From positions 140,866,501-140,930,500 of the forward strand of contig NC_091727.1 of assembly GCF_042477335.2 (NCBI RefSeq): DNA of 64,000 nucleotides, read 5' to 3'. Made by a program: the position numbers and the translations under genes. The notes under the pieces were generated by a model that saw only the letters and a program-made list of their open reading frames with translations, did not search any database and had not been told where the DNA came from. The first letter of the stretch is position 1, and the number at the start of each line of letters is the position of its first letter. Source of the stretch: Ovis canadensis (taxonomy: Eukaryota > Chordata > Mammalia > Artiodactyla > Bovidae). Below are positions 45,830 to 57,265 of the stretch, piece by piece.

Positions 45830-46379
45830 AAATTGGCTTCATGCTGTGCGGCAAATATCCAAGCACAAACTTCTTGGAGCCCCCGAGGCAGCTGACACAG
45901 AAGCAGGTGGAACAGATGCAACTGAAATACTACAATTCTGATGTGCACCGGGCAGCCTTCGTCCTGCCTGAGTTTGCCCACAAGGTCCTGAATGGTGTGT
46001 GCTGAGCCCAGGGGCCACTGCTGCCGCAGCTGCCCATGACCTCCGCGAACAGTGAGCCTCCAGGGTACCTGGACCCCGCCAGCCCTAGAGAAGACTCCTG
46101 CTGGCTCGCTCCCCAACCCAGTGTTACAGGCTGCAGAATGATGCCTGGCTTGCCCTCTTAGATGGAGTGTCTTTCTCTCTGTGTGGCGTTCAGCTTCCAA
46201 GCTTATACCAGATGCCTGCAGCACCACCTCCGCCTTCTGTCACCCCTCACTGATCAAAATGTGTATCTAGAACAGCAATGAGAACAAAGTACTCTGCAAA
46301 TATTAGGAACTCAACATAAGATATTTGTATACTGGCTATTTTTGAGTATGTGAGAGCCTATTTTGGAGGAGGGGATGCT

Positions 46380-46556
46380 TTGGCCTTCCTGATATCTCAG
46401 AAGGTAAAGAATTTGCCTGCAATGGAGGAGATCTGGGTTCGATCCCTGGGTTGGGAAGATCCCCTGGAAAAAGAAATGGCTACCCACTCCAATATTCTTG
46501 CCTGGAGAATTCCATGGTCAGAGGAGCCTGGCCACAAAGAGTCGGACACAGCTTAA
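46380..46556 (+). mobile_element. Bov-tA SINE with internal deletion
   Basis: ggccttcctgatatctcaga, ggttcgatccctgggttggg, gaagatcccctggaaaaaga, then a deletion removing the cgggctacagtccatggggt block before cacaaagagtcggacaca. It is followed directly by a CT/CA microsatellite. Confidence 0.9.
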
Positions 46557-46559
46557 TGA

Positions 46560-46617
46560 CTCTCTCTGTCTCTGTCTCTCTCTCTCTGTCTCTCTCTCTC
46601 ACACACACACACACACC
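46560..46617. repeat. Compound (CT)n-(CA)n microsatellite at a SINE tail
   Basis: CT-rich with tctctgtctctg interruptions from 46560 to about 46600, then about eight CA units to 46617. It sits at the end of the Bov-tA copy. Confidence 0.92.
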
Positions 46618-47314
46618 CCTCCCTTCTAAGCCACTAGTAGCTGAGAACTTCACAGTACAGTTTATGTCTTGGAAGAGGAGAGAGTAATTTGATGAGCTAC
46701 AAATTAGCTATTCATTAAGAAGCTAAAGCATAAATTGAAGGTAAAGTAGTGGGTCATAGCATAGTATATTTGAACCCAGAAGTTGAAATTGGGGCAGAAA
46801 TGGTCTTCCTCACACTATTCCCTTCCTTTACTTAAAGTGAATCTCTTGCCTGTTATCAAAAGAAAGAGCTCAAGAAAGGGAAAGGAGAAACAGAAGAAAA
46901 CCACAAAAATGAAACAGGCAAGAGTTGTTCTAAATTCTCTTCATTCACTCAAAATTAGTACAGTGAAATTCAAACCCACTGAATAATAATCATGGCCCCA
47001 TTTGCCTAATTTTCAAGTATCTTAAGCTGGAGTAGGCATGTGTTATCTAGTACATGAGCCATGTGATGGAGGTGGAAATAATCCTGTTTGATAAAGATAA
47101 AAGATCTTGAAAAGGATTTTCTAGAGAACAGGCCCATTCTAGACTTTAAGCCTGCCTGAGGCTCCAGAAAACTAAATGTAAAATGTTGTGGTAACATATT
47201 TGGTCATGTACAGTTATATAAACACCCTCAATTAGTTTTTGACTCACTTTTTATTTTCTCCCAAATTTGTGTAATAGTGCCAAATGCATTAACATTGTAA
47301 CATTTATGCCTCGA
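46618..47314. other. Anonymous sequence
   Basis: No supported gene or repeat. The lysine-rich frame at 46783-46986 (+) reflects A-rich sequence. Confidence 0.45.
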
Positions 47315-47322
47315 TTCTGTCT

Positions 47323-47518
47323 GCTTCTCTGATGGCTCAGATGGTAAAGTGTCTGCCCACAATGCAGGAGACCCGTGTTCGATTCCTGGGTCGGGAAGAT
47401 CCTCTGGAGAAGGAAATGGCAATCCACTCCAGCACTCTTGCCTGGAAAATCCCATGGATGGAGGAGCCTGATAGGCTACAAATTAGCAAAGAGTCAGACA
47501 CGACTGAGCGACTTCACT
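47323..47518 (+). mobile_element. Bov-tA SINE
   Basis: Head gatggctcagatggtaaagt, B-box-like gttcgattcctgggtcggga, core gagaaggaaatggcaatcca, and end gagtcagacacgactgagcg. The TSD ttctgtct lies at 47315-47322 and 47519-47526. Confidence 0.93.
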
Positions 47519-47647
47519 TTCTGTCTTCTTGGTTTTTTTTTTTTTGAAGGGAAGCAGAAGGTAACAGTGGTGGGACTTGGAAATATTTGCTACCTAGGAA
47601 GAGTCTCTCTGACCCTAGATAGTTTTGAAAGCTGATATGCCTCCCAC

Positions 47648-47877
47648 CTGGCTTCCCAGGTGGTGCTAGTGATAAAGAACCCACCTGCCAATGCAGGAGA
47701 CATAAGAGATGCAGGTTCAATCCCTGGGTCAGGAAGATCCCCTGGAGAAGGGCATGGCATCCCACTCCAGTATTCTTGCCTGGAGAATCCCATGGACAGA
47801 GGAGCCTGGCAGGCTATGGTCTATAGGGTTGCAAAGAGTCGGACACGACTGAAGTGATTTAGCATGCAAGCATGCAC
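47648..47877 (+). mobile_element. Bov-tA SINE (long-head variant)
   Basis: ggcttcccaggtggtgctag, cctgccaatgcaggagacat, ggttcaatccctgggtcagg, then the core and gagtcggacacgactgaagt, with a gatttagcatgcaagcatgc tail. Flanks atgcctcccac (47637-47647) and atgtctcccaa (47878-47888) are a TSD with two differences. Confidence 0.94.
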
Positions 47878-47888
47878 ATGTCTCCCAA

Positions 47889-48425
47889 CACCTACTAGAT
47901 GATCTGCCAAATCTGACATTTTTTCTCTGTTCAACTATATGTTTTATGATGTACAGTTTGCCTGCTACCTCATTGGATCTTGCCTTTCTTTATGGAAACT
48001 ATGAGAAGATCTATATTTCTTGCCTGAGATATAGGTATATATAACTTTATATTGGCTTAGAAGTTGATATAACAGTAGAGATTATGAGCTATAACCATTT
48101 CCCCCACTAAGTACTGGTGATCTTTCTTGGAATGTGGAAAACTCCTTGATTCATTCATCAAATAGGTATTCAAAGCATGACCGCTACATGCTACAGGGTT
48201 TACAATTCTAGAGTGCATCTTATAGTTTTTTGGTATTTAGAGATATATTAAAAAAAAAAAAACCTTTTTAAAAGTTTATAATGTTAAAACTACAATAAAG
48301 CCAGAAATCAACACCTACTCAAAACTGCTAGTCAAACTTTGTCAATAAAGGCAATTATATTTTATAGTATAGTATTTAAAGGAATTTAGATAGAAATTAT
48401 ATATAAATGACATGGATGTTTGTGG
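47889..48425. other. Anonymous sequence
   Basis: AT-rich with an A12 tract at about 48250-48262. No supported gene or repeat. Confidence 0.45.
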
Positions 48426-48435
48426 GGTTGTGTTT

Positions 48436-48745
48436 CAGTTCAGTTCAGTTCAGTCACTCAGTCGTGTCCGACTCTTTGTGACCCCATGGATTGCAGCACG
48501 CCAGGCCTCCCTGTCCATCACTATCTCCCGGAGCTCACTCAAACTCATGTCCATCGAGTTGGTGATGCCATCCAGCCATCTCATCCTGTGTTGTCCCCTT
48601 CTCCTCCTGCCCCCAATCCCTCCCAGCATCAGAGTCTTTTCCAATGAGTCAACTCTTCGCATGAGGTGGCCAAAGTACTGGAGTTTCAGCTTTAGCATCA
48701 GTCCTTCCAAAGAACACCCAGGACTGATCTCCTTTAGAATAGACT
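48436..48745 (-). mobile_element. BovB LINE 3' end, 5'-truncated, little diverged
   Basis: The tail cagttcagttcagttcagtc is followed by ccctgtccatcactatctcc, gcccccaatccctcccagca and ccaaagaacacccaggactg. The minus-strand frame is open across nearly the whole insertion. The exact 10-bp TSD ggttgtgttt lies at 48426-48435 and 48746-48755. With the copy at 9965 it belongs to the younger BovB set. Confidence 0.97.
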
Positions 48746-49008
48746 GGTTGTGTTTAGGTTTTCTTATATTTTGGGGACAGATAAACAGTTTCATAGGATT
48801 TCCATGTTGTAAAAATAGCTGAAACTAAATTGTAAGCTTCAAAATTGTCCCAGTTTTGCTTGACTGAGAGGACATGTAATAAGGGTTTGTATGTAGAAGC
48901 CATAGACCAAGTTATTAAACATATGATTAGCAAGACCAAGTCATCTAGCTCATGTTCCTATTGACTGATGATGTTTATTAATTCTCCACTGTATGCTAAA
49001 CTTTAGGG

Positions 49009-49222
49009 CTTCCCTGGTGGCTCAGAGGTAAAGAACTCGCCTGCTAGGGCAGGAGACACAGTTTAGATTCCTGGGTCGGGAAGATCCCCTAGAGAAGGAA
49101 ATAGCAACCCACTCCAGTATTCTTGCCTGAGAAATCCCATGTAACAGCAGACCCTGGCAGAGTGTAGTCCATGGGGTCACAAAAGAGTTGAGCATGGCTT
49201 AGCAACTAAAGCAAAAACAACA
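49009..49222 (+). mobile_element. Bov-tA SINE with 16-bp TSD
   Basis: cttccctggtggctcagagg, ttagattcctgggtcgggaa, ggaaatagcaacccactcca, and a caactaaagcaaaaacaaca tail. The direct repeat atgctaaactttaggg is exact at 48993-49008 and 49223-49238, one of the longest perfect TSDs among SINEs here. Confidence 0.96.
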
Positions 49223-49238
49223 ATGCTAAACTTTAGGG

Positions 49239-49926
49239 AACATTCTTTTTGAAAAAACCTTCAGTCAGAAAACGGACAAAAATATTTAGATTCAGTTATG
49301 AATGCTAGATCACTGTGGGTTTGAAAAAAAACCACCATACTATCTATAAATTCACTAAATAAAATTTGTGCTACCTTTGGTTAGACAATCAGTGGAGAAG
49401 AAAATAAGTGAGAACTTGGATTTGGGACACTCTGGTAATTCATGTGACCTGATTAATCTCTTACACAACACTCATTTAAATAATTTGCTCACCCTAATTT
49501 TAGATCTCTAAATTGCTCATACTTTGTGTGTAGAAACTGATTATGATTGTCATATCCATGAAGTGATACAGAACTAAGAAATTTCAACTCAGATCTCAAA
49601 ATTAGTAGGCATGTATTAATTTGAAATCTGCTTATCTTAAAGTAGCTCCAATGGTTTGAATGTATGTGAATTTTTAATATTGTATGATTAATGAAAGGAG
49701 CTACTGGTGACCACTTCAGGGACTGAAATAGCTGAAAAGGGCAAAAATAAATCCATTCTGTTTTATTATAGTAGTTTTGGGGTACCATTGGAGGCAGAGA
49801 TTATTGAACTGACCATTCTAGAATATAAAAAATATTTTTGAGCCAAGACCATTGAGCCAGCAGTGTTTCAGTGGCTTCTTAAACACACAAACAGAACATC
49901 AAGCAAGAAATACATATTTAGATGCG
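49239..49926. other. Anonymous sequence
   Basis: No supported gene or repeat. Confidence 0.45.
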
Positions 49927-50100
49927 TGTGTGCCTGCTTAGTTGTACCTGACTCTTTGAGACCCTGTGGACTGTAGCCCGCCATGGTCCTCTATCCGTGG
50001 AATTATCCCAGCAAGAATGCTGAGGTGGGTTGCTGTGCCCTCCTCCAGAAGAACTTCCTGACCCAGGGACTGAACTTTCGTCTCCGCCACTGCAGATAAA
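49927..50100 (-). mobile_element. Bov-tA SINE, 3' head truncated
   Basis: Minus-strand copy with gcttagttgtacctgactct, cccagcaagaatgctgaggt, cttcctgacccagggactga. The right end stops near tctccgccactgcagataaa, so the outer head is missing. Flanks tttagatg and tttaggtg may be a decayed TSD. Confidence 0.85.
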
Positions 50101-50212
50101 GCCCTATGTTTAGGTGACCAGAATCCAAATTCATGTATTGAATTAGAACTATAAAGAAAATCTATTTAATTTTCCAGTTATCTTAGTAGAATGTATTGAG
50201 TAAGCATTAAGG

Positions 50213-50257
50213 ATTATTATTATTATTATTACCACCACCATCATCATCATCATCATT
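50213..50257. repeat. Compound trinucleotide repeat
   Basis: (ATT)6, then (ACC)3, then (ATC)n-type units in direct succession. All three keep the same 3-base register, consistent with point changes spreading in one parent array. Confidence 0.9.
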
Positions 50258-51392
50258 AATTGTGTTAAAAGGAAACTTTGGGAGGCATAAGTGACCTGCT
50301 GGCAAGGATTATCCACTCTGGAGCATGCAGTGGATCAGTTTTGCTCTCAGCAGTAGGCAGCATTATAATCAATAGAAATTGCCCATATGGGGTTTAAAAG
50401 ACACTGTGATAATTAAGTTCACCAGAAAGACACAGAAAGTTTTGGAGCTTATTGTAAACCACGACTCTCTGAATCTTTCATAGATTTCACTGACTGCAGT
50501 GTCTAAATCAGAAGATATAGAAGTTTGTTTTTTTTTTTTCCCATGCTCAGCAAAAACTGTTAACTGGCTTTTGTGGGGGGGTGTATAAATAAACATTCAC
50601 TTAGTGTTTCTCATATTCTACTGAGTCAATATTAAACTGCACTTTTCTATTTTTGATAAGAGTCATCATCAAAAAGTTTGTTTGTCTTTGTAAAGATTTT
50701 CCCATATGTCCATGGTTCAGTTAAACATTCTCTGCCGTCTAGGAAATTAGAGCTTAAAATAGTATCAATACTTCACCAATTTATGTCTCAACAAACCTTT
50801 TTTTTATCGAAGTTCCCTGAAGGCCTTGACCTTTACATAAATAAGAGTAGAAAATGGATATTGGGGTTTGCAAAATACAAAAATGTACTATTTTTAAAAA
50901 TCCCACAAAGTACCTTATTTGTTGCTGTCATTTGAGAACAGGACAACACATACATTAGCATATTTAGTAACTTTTCACACAGAGAGGTTACAAAGACTTG
51001 TTTGAGCATCAAGGGAATAACCCGGAATAAATACCTAAATCAGTGTTTCTCAAGTGTCATTGATGATATCAGTCTTCCTACTAAATACTCCAGGTGATTT
51101 TGATACTTACAGTTCACTTACTATTTACTGTGCTTTGAATTATACCGCCGTAACGTCCATATTCTTGATCTAACAGCAAATGCCTTTCCGTATTAGAATT
51201 CAGAAACTTTGAGAACCAAATGGATTAGATATCCAACTTTCAGATCTTTAAATACATTATTTCACTCAGTACTAAGAAAACGTTTTAGTTTGATGGATTT
51301 CAGTCTTCTTAATAATATCACCTACTCTGTAAAATACAAGTGTAATCCATTTTTTCCACAAAATCTGTCTGAGGAAGTGTGTGTATGTGTCT
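50258..51392. other. Anonymous sequence
   Basis: No supported gene or repeat. A faint MER5-like phrase near 51041-51110 is too weak to call. Confidence 0.4.
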
Positions 51393-51401
51393 CTTCTCTC
51401 T

Positions 51402-51566
51402 GGCTCAGTGCTAAAGAATCCGCCTGCAGTTTAGGAAGCATGGGTTTGATCCCTGGGTTGGGAAGATCCCCTGCAGAAGGGAATGGCTACCCACTCCAGT
51501 ATCCTTGCCTGGAGAATCCCATGGACAGAGGACCTTGGTGGAAGGGGACTTAAGTGGCTAAACCAC
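51402..51566 (+). mobile_element. Bov-tA SINE, both ends shortened
   Basis: ggctcagtgctaaagaatcc, gtttgatccctgggttggga, gggaatggctacccactcca, and then a short end aaggggacttaagtggctaa lacking the usual tcggacacgac block. The TSD cttctctct is at 51393-51401 and 51567-51575. Confidence 0.9.
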
Positions 51567-51575
51567 CTTCTCTCT

Positions 51576-53572
51576 CCAAATGACCTTGACATCAGTACGT
51601 TCAAGTGGCTTATACCATTTCTGAGTTATTAAGGTTTGGCTTAATATTTTCTGATTAGCCACAATTTCAATGTATTTGCTTCAAAGAGGCTTTTGTAAGT
51701 TATATACAAAAAGGAATTTTCTACCATGCAAAGAAATATATTATATGTAAATAAGGCAATATTTGCAGCATGACAATCAAAGATACCTCAAGGAGTGGGG
51801 CATTGGATTATGTACTTAGTTGCCAGTAATAGATTATAGTTATAGATTATAGGAGACTATTATATAAAAATATTATTTACCTAGAGTTGGCATAAAATAT
51901 GTCAGAAAAATTTTTAAAAGAAATTTCAATTTGCTCACTGTATGAAAAAAAGAATAGACCACAGCCCACTTCCATGAAACAATTGCATTAGTAAGGGGAA
52001 TTTTATTTTTAAAACCAAAAAGACAGACTTTTAAAAAAACTATTGCTATTTACTGTACTTTAAACAGTTCTTCTATGAAGGTGTTTCTGGTATATTAAAG
52101 ACCTGTTCCAGTCAAAAGTATTCTCTACTGGCTGATGAAATAATTATACTAAGCTATCAAGAGACTGTTCTTGACTTCCCAGGGTAAAATTTCTTTCTTT
52201 AGCAACCACAGATTGACATGCTTCGCTGTTCATTATTCATTATTCTTTTGCTTCCTCTGCTTTACAGTCTGGATCCAGAAAAGTCTCCTTGGAGACTTTA
52301 TTGCACATGCTTGGACATCTTGATGATGGCTATGTTTTTTTTTTTTTTTGTATTGCTTTTGTTGTTGTTGTTTGGTTTTTCTTACTTGTCAGAGGGTCAT
52401 TTGACTAGAACTTAATCAGTTTATGGTTGTTCTGGATAATCTTCAGAGGCTGAGTCACTTCTCCAATTTCTGTTGTTTTTAGTTTTGTTTATGTGTTTGT
52501 TGCTTTTGTCTGTGGCTGGAGAGGTCTTTCTGAAATAAACAACTCACTGAACACAAAAACAATCAATCAAACCTGCTAGTTTTCCTCAAGAGGCTCAATG
52601 TTTAGTTTATTCATTAAGAAACTTTTGCCTTGTGTTTTTCCCTCTCCTCTTCCGTCTCTTCTTCCTTATGTTTATAAGAAAAACTCAAGCAGCTTTGTGT
52701 TTTAATAGGCAGGGCTGAAGGCAGAGTTCTGCCTCTGGGAAATGTTTATTCTGGAAAAACACAGGAGACTTCTGTTTGGTCTGACTTATCTAGACTAAGT
52801 CATAAGCCATCTTGGGCTAAAAAAGAGAAGATGCCTTAAATATTGATGCCTGTCCAGACTCAATTTTATGTTTAAAAGCCAAAGAATTGTGGCCACTGCA
52901 ACCTCTTAATTCATCAGTAAATAGTCATCAGTGCATTAATATTTTGTTAGTCATCTTTCCTTCTGGGGATATGAATAAAGTTCATAAACACAATAGTTTT
53001 TTTTTGTTATTTATCAAACAAATGGTTATTCTTGACAAGTAGCCATTTTTAAGCTTTCTGTAGTTACTTGAAAGAACAATGTTAAGGAAAAATCAAATTG
53101 TGTATTTATTTATACCAGAGCTGTGCGTGTCTCTGGGCTGGGAGACGTGGTGAGTATGGAGGGAAGAGAATGCGAGTAGTATCCTGATTCTGCTTTGTCC
53201 TTTCTTTGCTCTTAAACCTCTGTGCAGATCTGCCAGAAGTTATCACCCAAGGGATTCTAGTTCTCTGTTCCTGCTTCCAGCTAGCAGCCCAGGGCAGGGC
53301 TACCCTACTCCCTCCTCCTGAGTTGGCTACTATTCCATTTGAAATAGAGAAAGGGAAAAACTAGTTGAGGGCTTTCATGCTATTTTTTTTAACTTCTCAG
53401 ACTAAACCTAGTGGAAGCCTTTTTATTCACTTATTTGTCTAGTCTTCACTCACTGTATAAACAGAGTATGCTTGCAAGTGTAAAGAGTCAATAATGGTGA
53501 GGAGGGAGGCAATGTCGATAAGAGAAAGGGCAAGGAAAAAAATTCTTAAAGAAAGAAATAGAAGCCTTCCTT
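51576..53572. other. Anonymous sequence, no gene seen
   Basis: About 2 kb, AT-rich, with T tracts at about 52336-52349 and 52997-53004. No supported gene or repeat. Confidence 0.45.
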
Positions 53573-53585
53573 ACCTTGAAGTCTA

Positions 53586-53874
53586 AAGGAAATCAATCCT
53601 GAATATTCATTGGAAGGACTGATGCTGAATCTGAAGCTCCAATACTTTGCCCACCTGATGCGAAGAGCCGACTCATCAGAAAAGGCCCTGATGCTGGGAA
53701 AGACTGAAGGCAGGAGGAGAAGGGGATGACAGAGGATGATGGTTGGATGGCATCACCAACTAAATGGAAATAAGTTTGAGCAAGCTCCGGGAGATGGTGA
53801 AGGACAAGAAAGCTTGGTGTGCTGCAGTCCATGGGATCACAAAGAGCAGGGTGCAATTGAGCGACTGAACAACA
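53586..53874 (+). mobile_element. BovB LINE 3' end, older subtype
   Basis: aaggaaatcaatcctgaata, ctgaagctccaatactttgc, ggcaggaggagaaggggatg, ending gagcgactgaacaacaa ((AAC)n-type tail). A 13-bp exact TSD, accttgaagtcta, lies at 53573-53585 and 53875-53887. Confidence 0.96.
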
Positions 53875-54157
53875 ACCTTGAAGTCTAGCTGGGGGAAAAT
53901 TACATACCCTAGTTGAATAAATGAAAGCAATTAAAAAGCAACAGGCAAAAAAAAAATAATGTAAATACCATCTGAGCCACTAGGGAAGTCCATATGTAAG
54001 TGCTGATAGGGATGGGAGAACTGCAAATATTTAGTTCAGTTCACCATTTGAGTAGACATTATGTGCTAGAACCTGTATCAGAAATGTGATGGAAAATAAG
54101 AGGTAAGCATCTGGAGGCAGATATAGCTATAGATAACTTTATTATGAGGTACACTGG

Positions 54158-54358
54158 GTTTCCCTGGTAGCTCAGTCAGTAAAGAATCCACCTGTAATGC
54201 AGGAGACCCAGCTTTGATCCCTAGGTCAGGAATATCTCCTGGAGGAGGAATTGGCCACCCACTCCACTATTCTTGCCTGGGAAATCCCATGGACAGAGGA
54301 GTCTGGCAGGGTACAGCCTACGGGGTCACAGGAGTTGGACACGACTTACTGACTAAAT
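54158..54358 (+). mobile_element. Bov-tA SINE
   Basis: ggtttccctggtagctcagt, gctttgatccctaggtcagg, ggaggaattggccacccact, and end gttggacacgacttactgac. TSD not clear. Confidence 0.92.
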
Positions 54359-54460
54359 CACCACACTGTGCTGAGTGTTTTAAGATCAACAAAATACCAT
54401 GGGGGAAATTGTGAAGGGAAACATTTTGAGTTGAGAGGGTAAGGGTTCTGCACTAAATTC

Positions 54461-54462
<2 letters not shown>

Positions 54463-54518
<56 letters not shown>
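54463..54518. repeat. (GT)n microsatellite
   Basis: About 27 uninterrupted GT units, the longest dinucleotide array in the window. Confidence 0.98.
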
Positions 54519-54602
54519 TGGGGAGGTTCCCCACACCAAAAAGCAGCTCTCTGACGTGAAGCAGGTACCCTGCATTCAGCTCAGTTCTAACACTATCTGC
54601 CC

Positions 54603-54732
54603 CGTGGTGGTGGTGGCTTAGTCACGATGCCGTGCCTGACTCTTGCGGCCCCATGGACTATAGTCCTCCAGATTCCTCTGTCCATGCAGTTATCCAGGCA
54701 AGAATACTGGAATTCGTTGCCATTTCCTTCTC
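54603..54732 (-). mobile_element. Bov-A monomer SINE
   Basis: A headless core: ggcttagtcacgatgccgtg, ctctgtccatgcagttatcc, aggcaagaatactggaattc, ccatttccttctc. TSD cactatctgccc (54591-54602) and cactatctaccc (54733-54744) differ at one base. Confidence 0.92.
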
Positions 54733-54949
54733 CACTATCTACCCAGAGGTAGGATCAGGTTCCACAGGTTAAGGATTTAGTCCTACAAGACAGTATCCCC
54801 CTCAACCAGACCCCAATCACAAGCTCAGGTAATTGCCTGTGCTTCTGACGGTTGAGGATAGATTGCCAACAACTTCCTCTTCAGGTTCAAATATTTGCTA
54901 GAGCAGCTCACTGAACTCAAATACTTTACCTACTAGGTTACCAGTGTAT

Positions 54950-55265
54950 TATATATTTTTCTAATTTTTTTAACAATAAACTTTTTTATTGTGGTCAAAT
55001 TCACATAATATAAACATACCATTTTAACATGTTTACCTGTGCAGCTCAGTGTCACTAAGTATATTCACATTATTGTGCACGCTCACAACAGCCTCCTCCT
55101 GAACCTTTCACCTTCTTAAACTGAAACTCTGTCCCCATTAAACATTAACTTCCTATCCCCACTCCCCACCACCCCAACCCCCAGCTCCCAGCATCTACCA
55201 ATGTACTTTCTGACTCTATGAACTTGACTGTTCTAGGTACCTGAAATAAGTTTCCTGGTATATCA
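54950..55265 (-). mobile_element. Old L1 (L1M-type) 3' end
   Basis: The plus strand reads ttttttattgtggtcaaatt, cacataatataaacatacca, ttcttaaactgaaactctgt, ccccattaaacattaacttc, then ctatgaacttgactgttcta. This is the familiar reverse of an old mammalian L1 3' UTR. Confidence 0.82.
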
Positions 55266-56249
55266 TAAAAGTGTATGACTTAGGAACAGCCAGATAGAAG
55301 ACAGGCATAGGGCTAGGTGTGGGGAAAGGGCAAGAGCTTCCACACTCTGCCTCACTCTCCCAGCATCTCCACAGGTTCACCAACCAAGAAGCTCTCTGAA
55401 CTCCCTTCTTTTGGGTGTTTATGGAGACACCATTACATGGTCACACTTGATTAACTTGTAGCCATTGGTGGCCACTGACCACTGGTGACTAACACAACCT
55501 CCAGCCCCTCTCCCTTCCCAGGAATTCAGAGGGTGGGACTAAAAGTTCCAAACATCTACTCCTGATTGATTCTCCTGGTTAACCAGTCCCCGTCTTCAGG
55601 TGCTTTCCAAAAGTCACTTCATTAACATAAATTCAATTGCAGTGGAAAGGGGGCTTCATATTTCACCTTTATTGCTTAGAAGAATTGCCAGAACTGAGGG
55701 CAAGAGACCAAATATTATGAATAGAAGATGTCCCTATTGCTCTTATCACTCAGGAAATGCCATGGGGTTGGGGAGCTCTGAGCCAGAAACCTTAGGCAAA
55801 GACCAAATATACATGAGAAATATATTTTGATCATCTGAATGATTATATATATATTTCTTATAAATCACAATATTGCAGGGGGTTAGGAAAGTTTTGTGTA
55901 AGAGGTGTGATTTGAGCTTGCCTGTGAAGGATGTAGCTAATATCTTAAAGGTAGAAATGGTAGGAGTGTGGGGGAATGTAGGGTGTGGGGGAAGTGTAGG
56001 GTGTATTCAGATTCCCCTGTTGTATTTCAAACATATTGCATAAAGTAGGCTGCAGGAGGAAGTCAGACAGAAAGACATGCTAGAGGTCAAAGTCCTTGAA
56101 AGCAAAACTGAGCAGCTGGAACTTAATTTTGTAGACAACTGCAATACTGATGATTTTTGAAGAAAGAAGTAAAGTGAAGAAACCTATCCTTTAGGAAGCA
56201 GTTTAGCATATGGTTAAGAGCCGGTACTCTAAAGTCAGGCAAAACTGGG
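55266..56249. other. Anonymous sequence with a G-rich duplication
   Basis: No supported gene. At 55966-56001 a unit gtgtgggggaatgtagg is repeated with a one-base insertion (gtgtgggggaagtgtagg). The four G runs at 55970-56001 could form a G-quadruplex with longer loops. Confidence 0.55.
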
Positions 56250-57265
56250 TGCAATCAATGAATATTTATTGAGCTCCTATGTTCCAGGGACTATTCTAGT
56301 AACTGGGGCCAAAGTAGTGATGTATATTGGCAAGACCTCTGCTCTCATGGTGCTGACTTTTCAGCTATGGACAGGAGAGATGAATGATAACACACACAAA
56401 GGCATTTTCTAGATAATTTAGGTAAGAGTGATGAACAAAATAAAACAGGGCAATATGATGATGACTGGCAGACACAGGTAAACTGCTTTAAATTTGATGG
56501 TTAAAAAAGGCCTCACTAATGACATGAAGTTTGAGTTAAGACATGAATTACATGATGGGATGATCCATGTGAATATCTGAGGCAAGGTCTCCCAATCAAA
56601 GCAAAGAGCAGATTTAAAGGCCCTTGTGGGAATGAGCATGATGTGTTCCAAAAACAGACAGAAGGCCTGCTTGGCTGGACTGAAATAAATAAAGGGGACA
56701 CCTGCATGAAAGTAAATTCTAGAAGGAGGCAAGGGTCCGATTACATTTGTCTTTGTAGACCACGGTGAGGATTTTGTTTTTATTCTGCTTGTAATGGGAA
56801 GCCATCAGAAGAGATCTCATGATATCATATGGTTCATATTTTTAAAAAGGTGGCTCTGGCCAATGTTGAGAATATGTATGGAGTATACATAGAATTAGAG
56901 GACTCAGGACATGTTTTAAAGGTAGTACAGGAAAAATTTGTTCAAAAGCTATTGTTTCTAGTTATTTGACTTTGAACAAATTGCTTAACCTCACCTCAGT
57001 GTTCACATCTGTAAAAAAAATGATATAATGGTAATGACCTTAGAGAGCTGTTGTGAAGATTAAATTAAAACTCCACATAATAATACAGCTAACACTACAT
57101 CACACGTACTCTTTCAAGGATAGCAGCTGTTATTATTACTATTCTGACAGTGATAATAACTTTGGATTGGACTTGTGAGTAACTGCAGGCATGATGATCT
57201 GTTAGGAGGCTATTGTGATTATCCAGGTGAGTCAAAGTGAGAGGCTGGAATAGGGCAATGGAAAG
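56250..57265 (-). mobile_element. L2 LINE relic, split by MIR
   Basis: The plus strand has gaatatttattgagctccta, then ctctcatggtgctgactttt, gatgaacaaaataaaacagg, aaaaaaggcctcactaatga, gttccaaaaacagacagaag, taatgggaagccatcagaag, and after the MIR ctgttaggaggctattgtga. This is a long, well-ordered reverse L2 3' region. Confidence 0.6.
56940..57155 (-). mobile_element. MIR SINE relic within L2
   Basis: Reverse MIR: acaaattgcttaacctcacc, tcagtgttcacatctgtaaa, ttgtgaagattaaattaaaa, and a terminal tgttattattactattctga. Confidence 0.65.

Larger units (their letters stand above)
44690..46275 (+). pseudogene. SRM: Spermidine synthase retropseudogene, interrupted by two SINEs
   Basis: SRM makes spermidine from putrescine and decarboxylated S-adenosylmethionine in the cytosol. 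This copy follows the mRNA order without introns. The start codon position is ATA (44696-44698). The early VEQLLHH region is readable, and a frame shift follows near 44868. Within 44868-45118 the sequence LDGVI, FSYQ, NLPLCSH and EDGGV is legible. The glycine-rich binding loop is changed (RGEDGG where GGGDGG is expected). After the first SINE comes YSSSKLTL and [14 protein letters not shown] (45437 onward), the catalytic loop. After the second SINE comes [20 protein letters not shown] and a TGA at 46003-46005. A 3' UTR-like stretch follows. Stops and shifts make it dead. The poly(A) tail has decayed. Confidence 0.93.

Noticed and set aside
45616..46227. 203-codon minus-strand frame as a gene
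   Set aside because: It is antisense to the GC-rich 3' part of the SRM retrocopy and a SINE. Low stop frequency follows from GC content.
51041..51200. Additional MER5 copy
   Set aside because: Only one phrase (ccaggtgattttgat) matches; the rest does not follow the family order.
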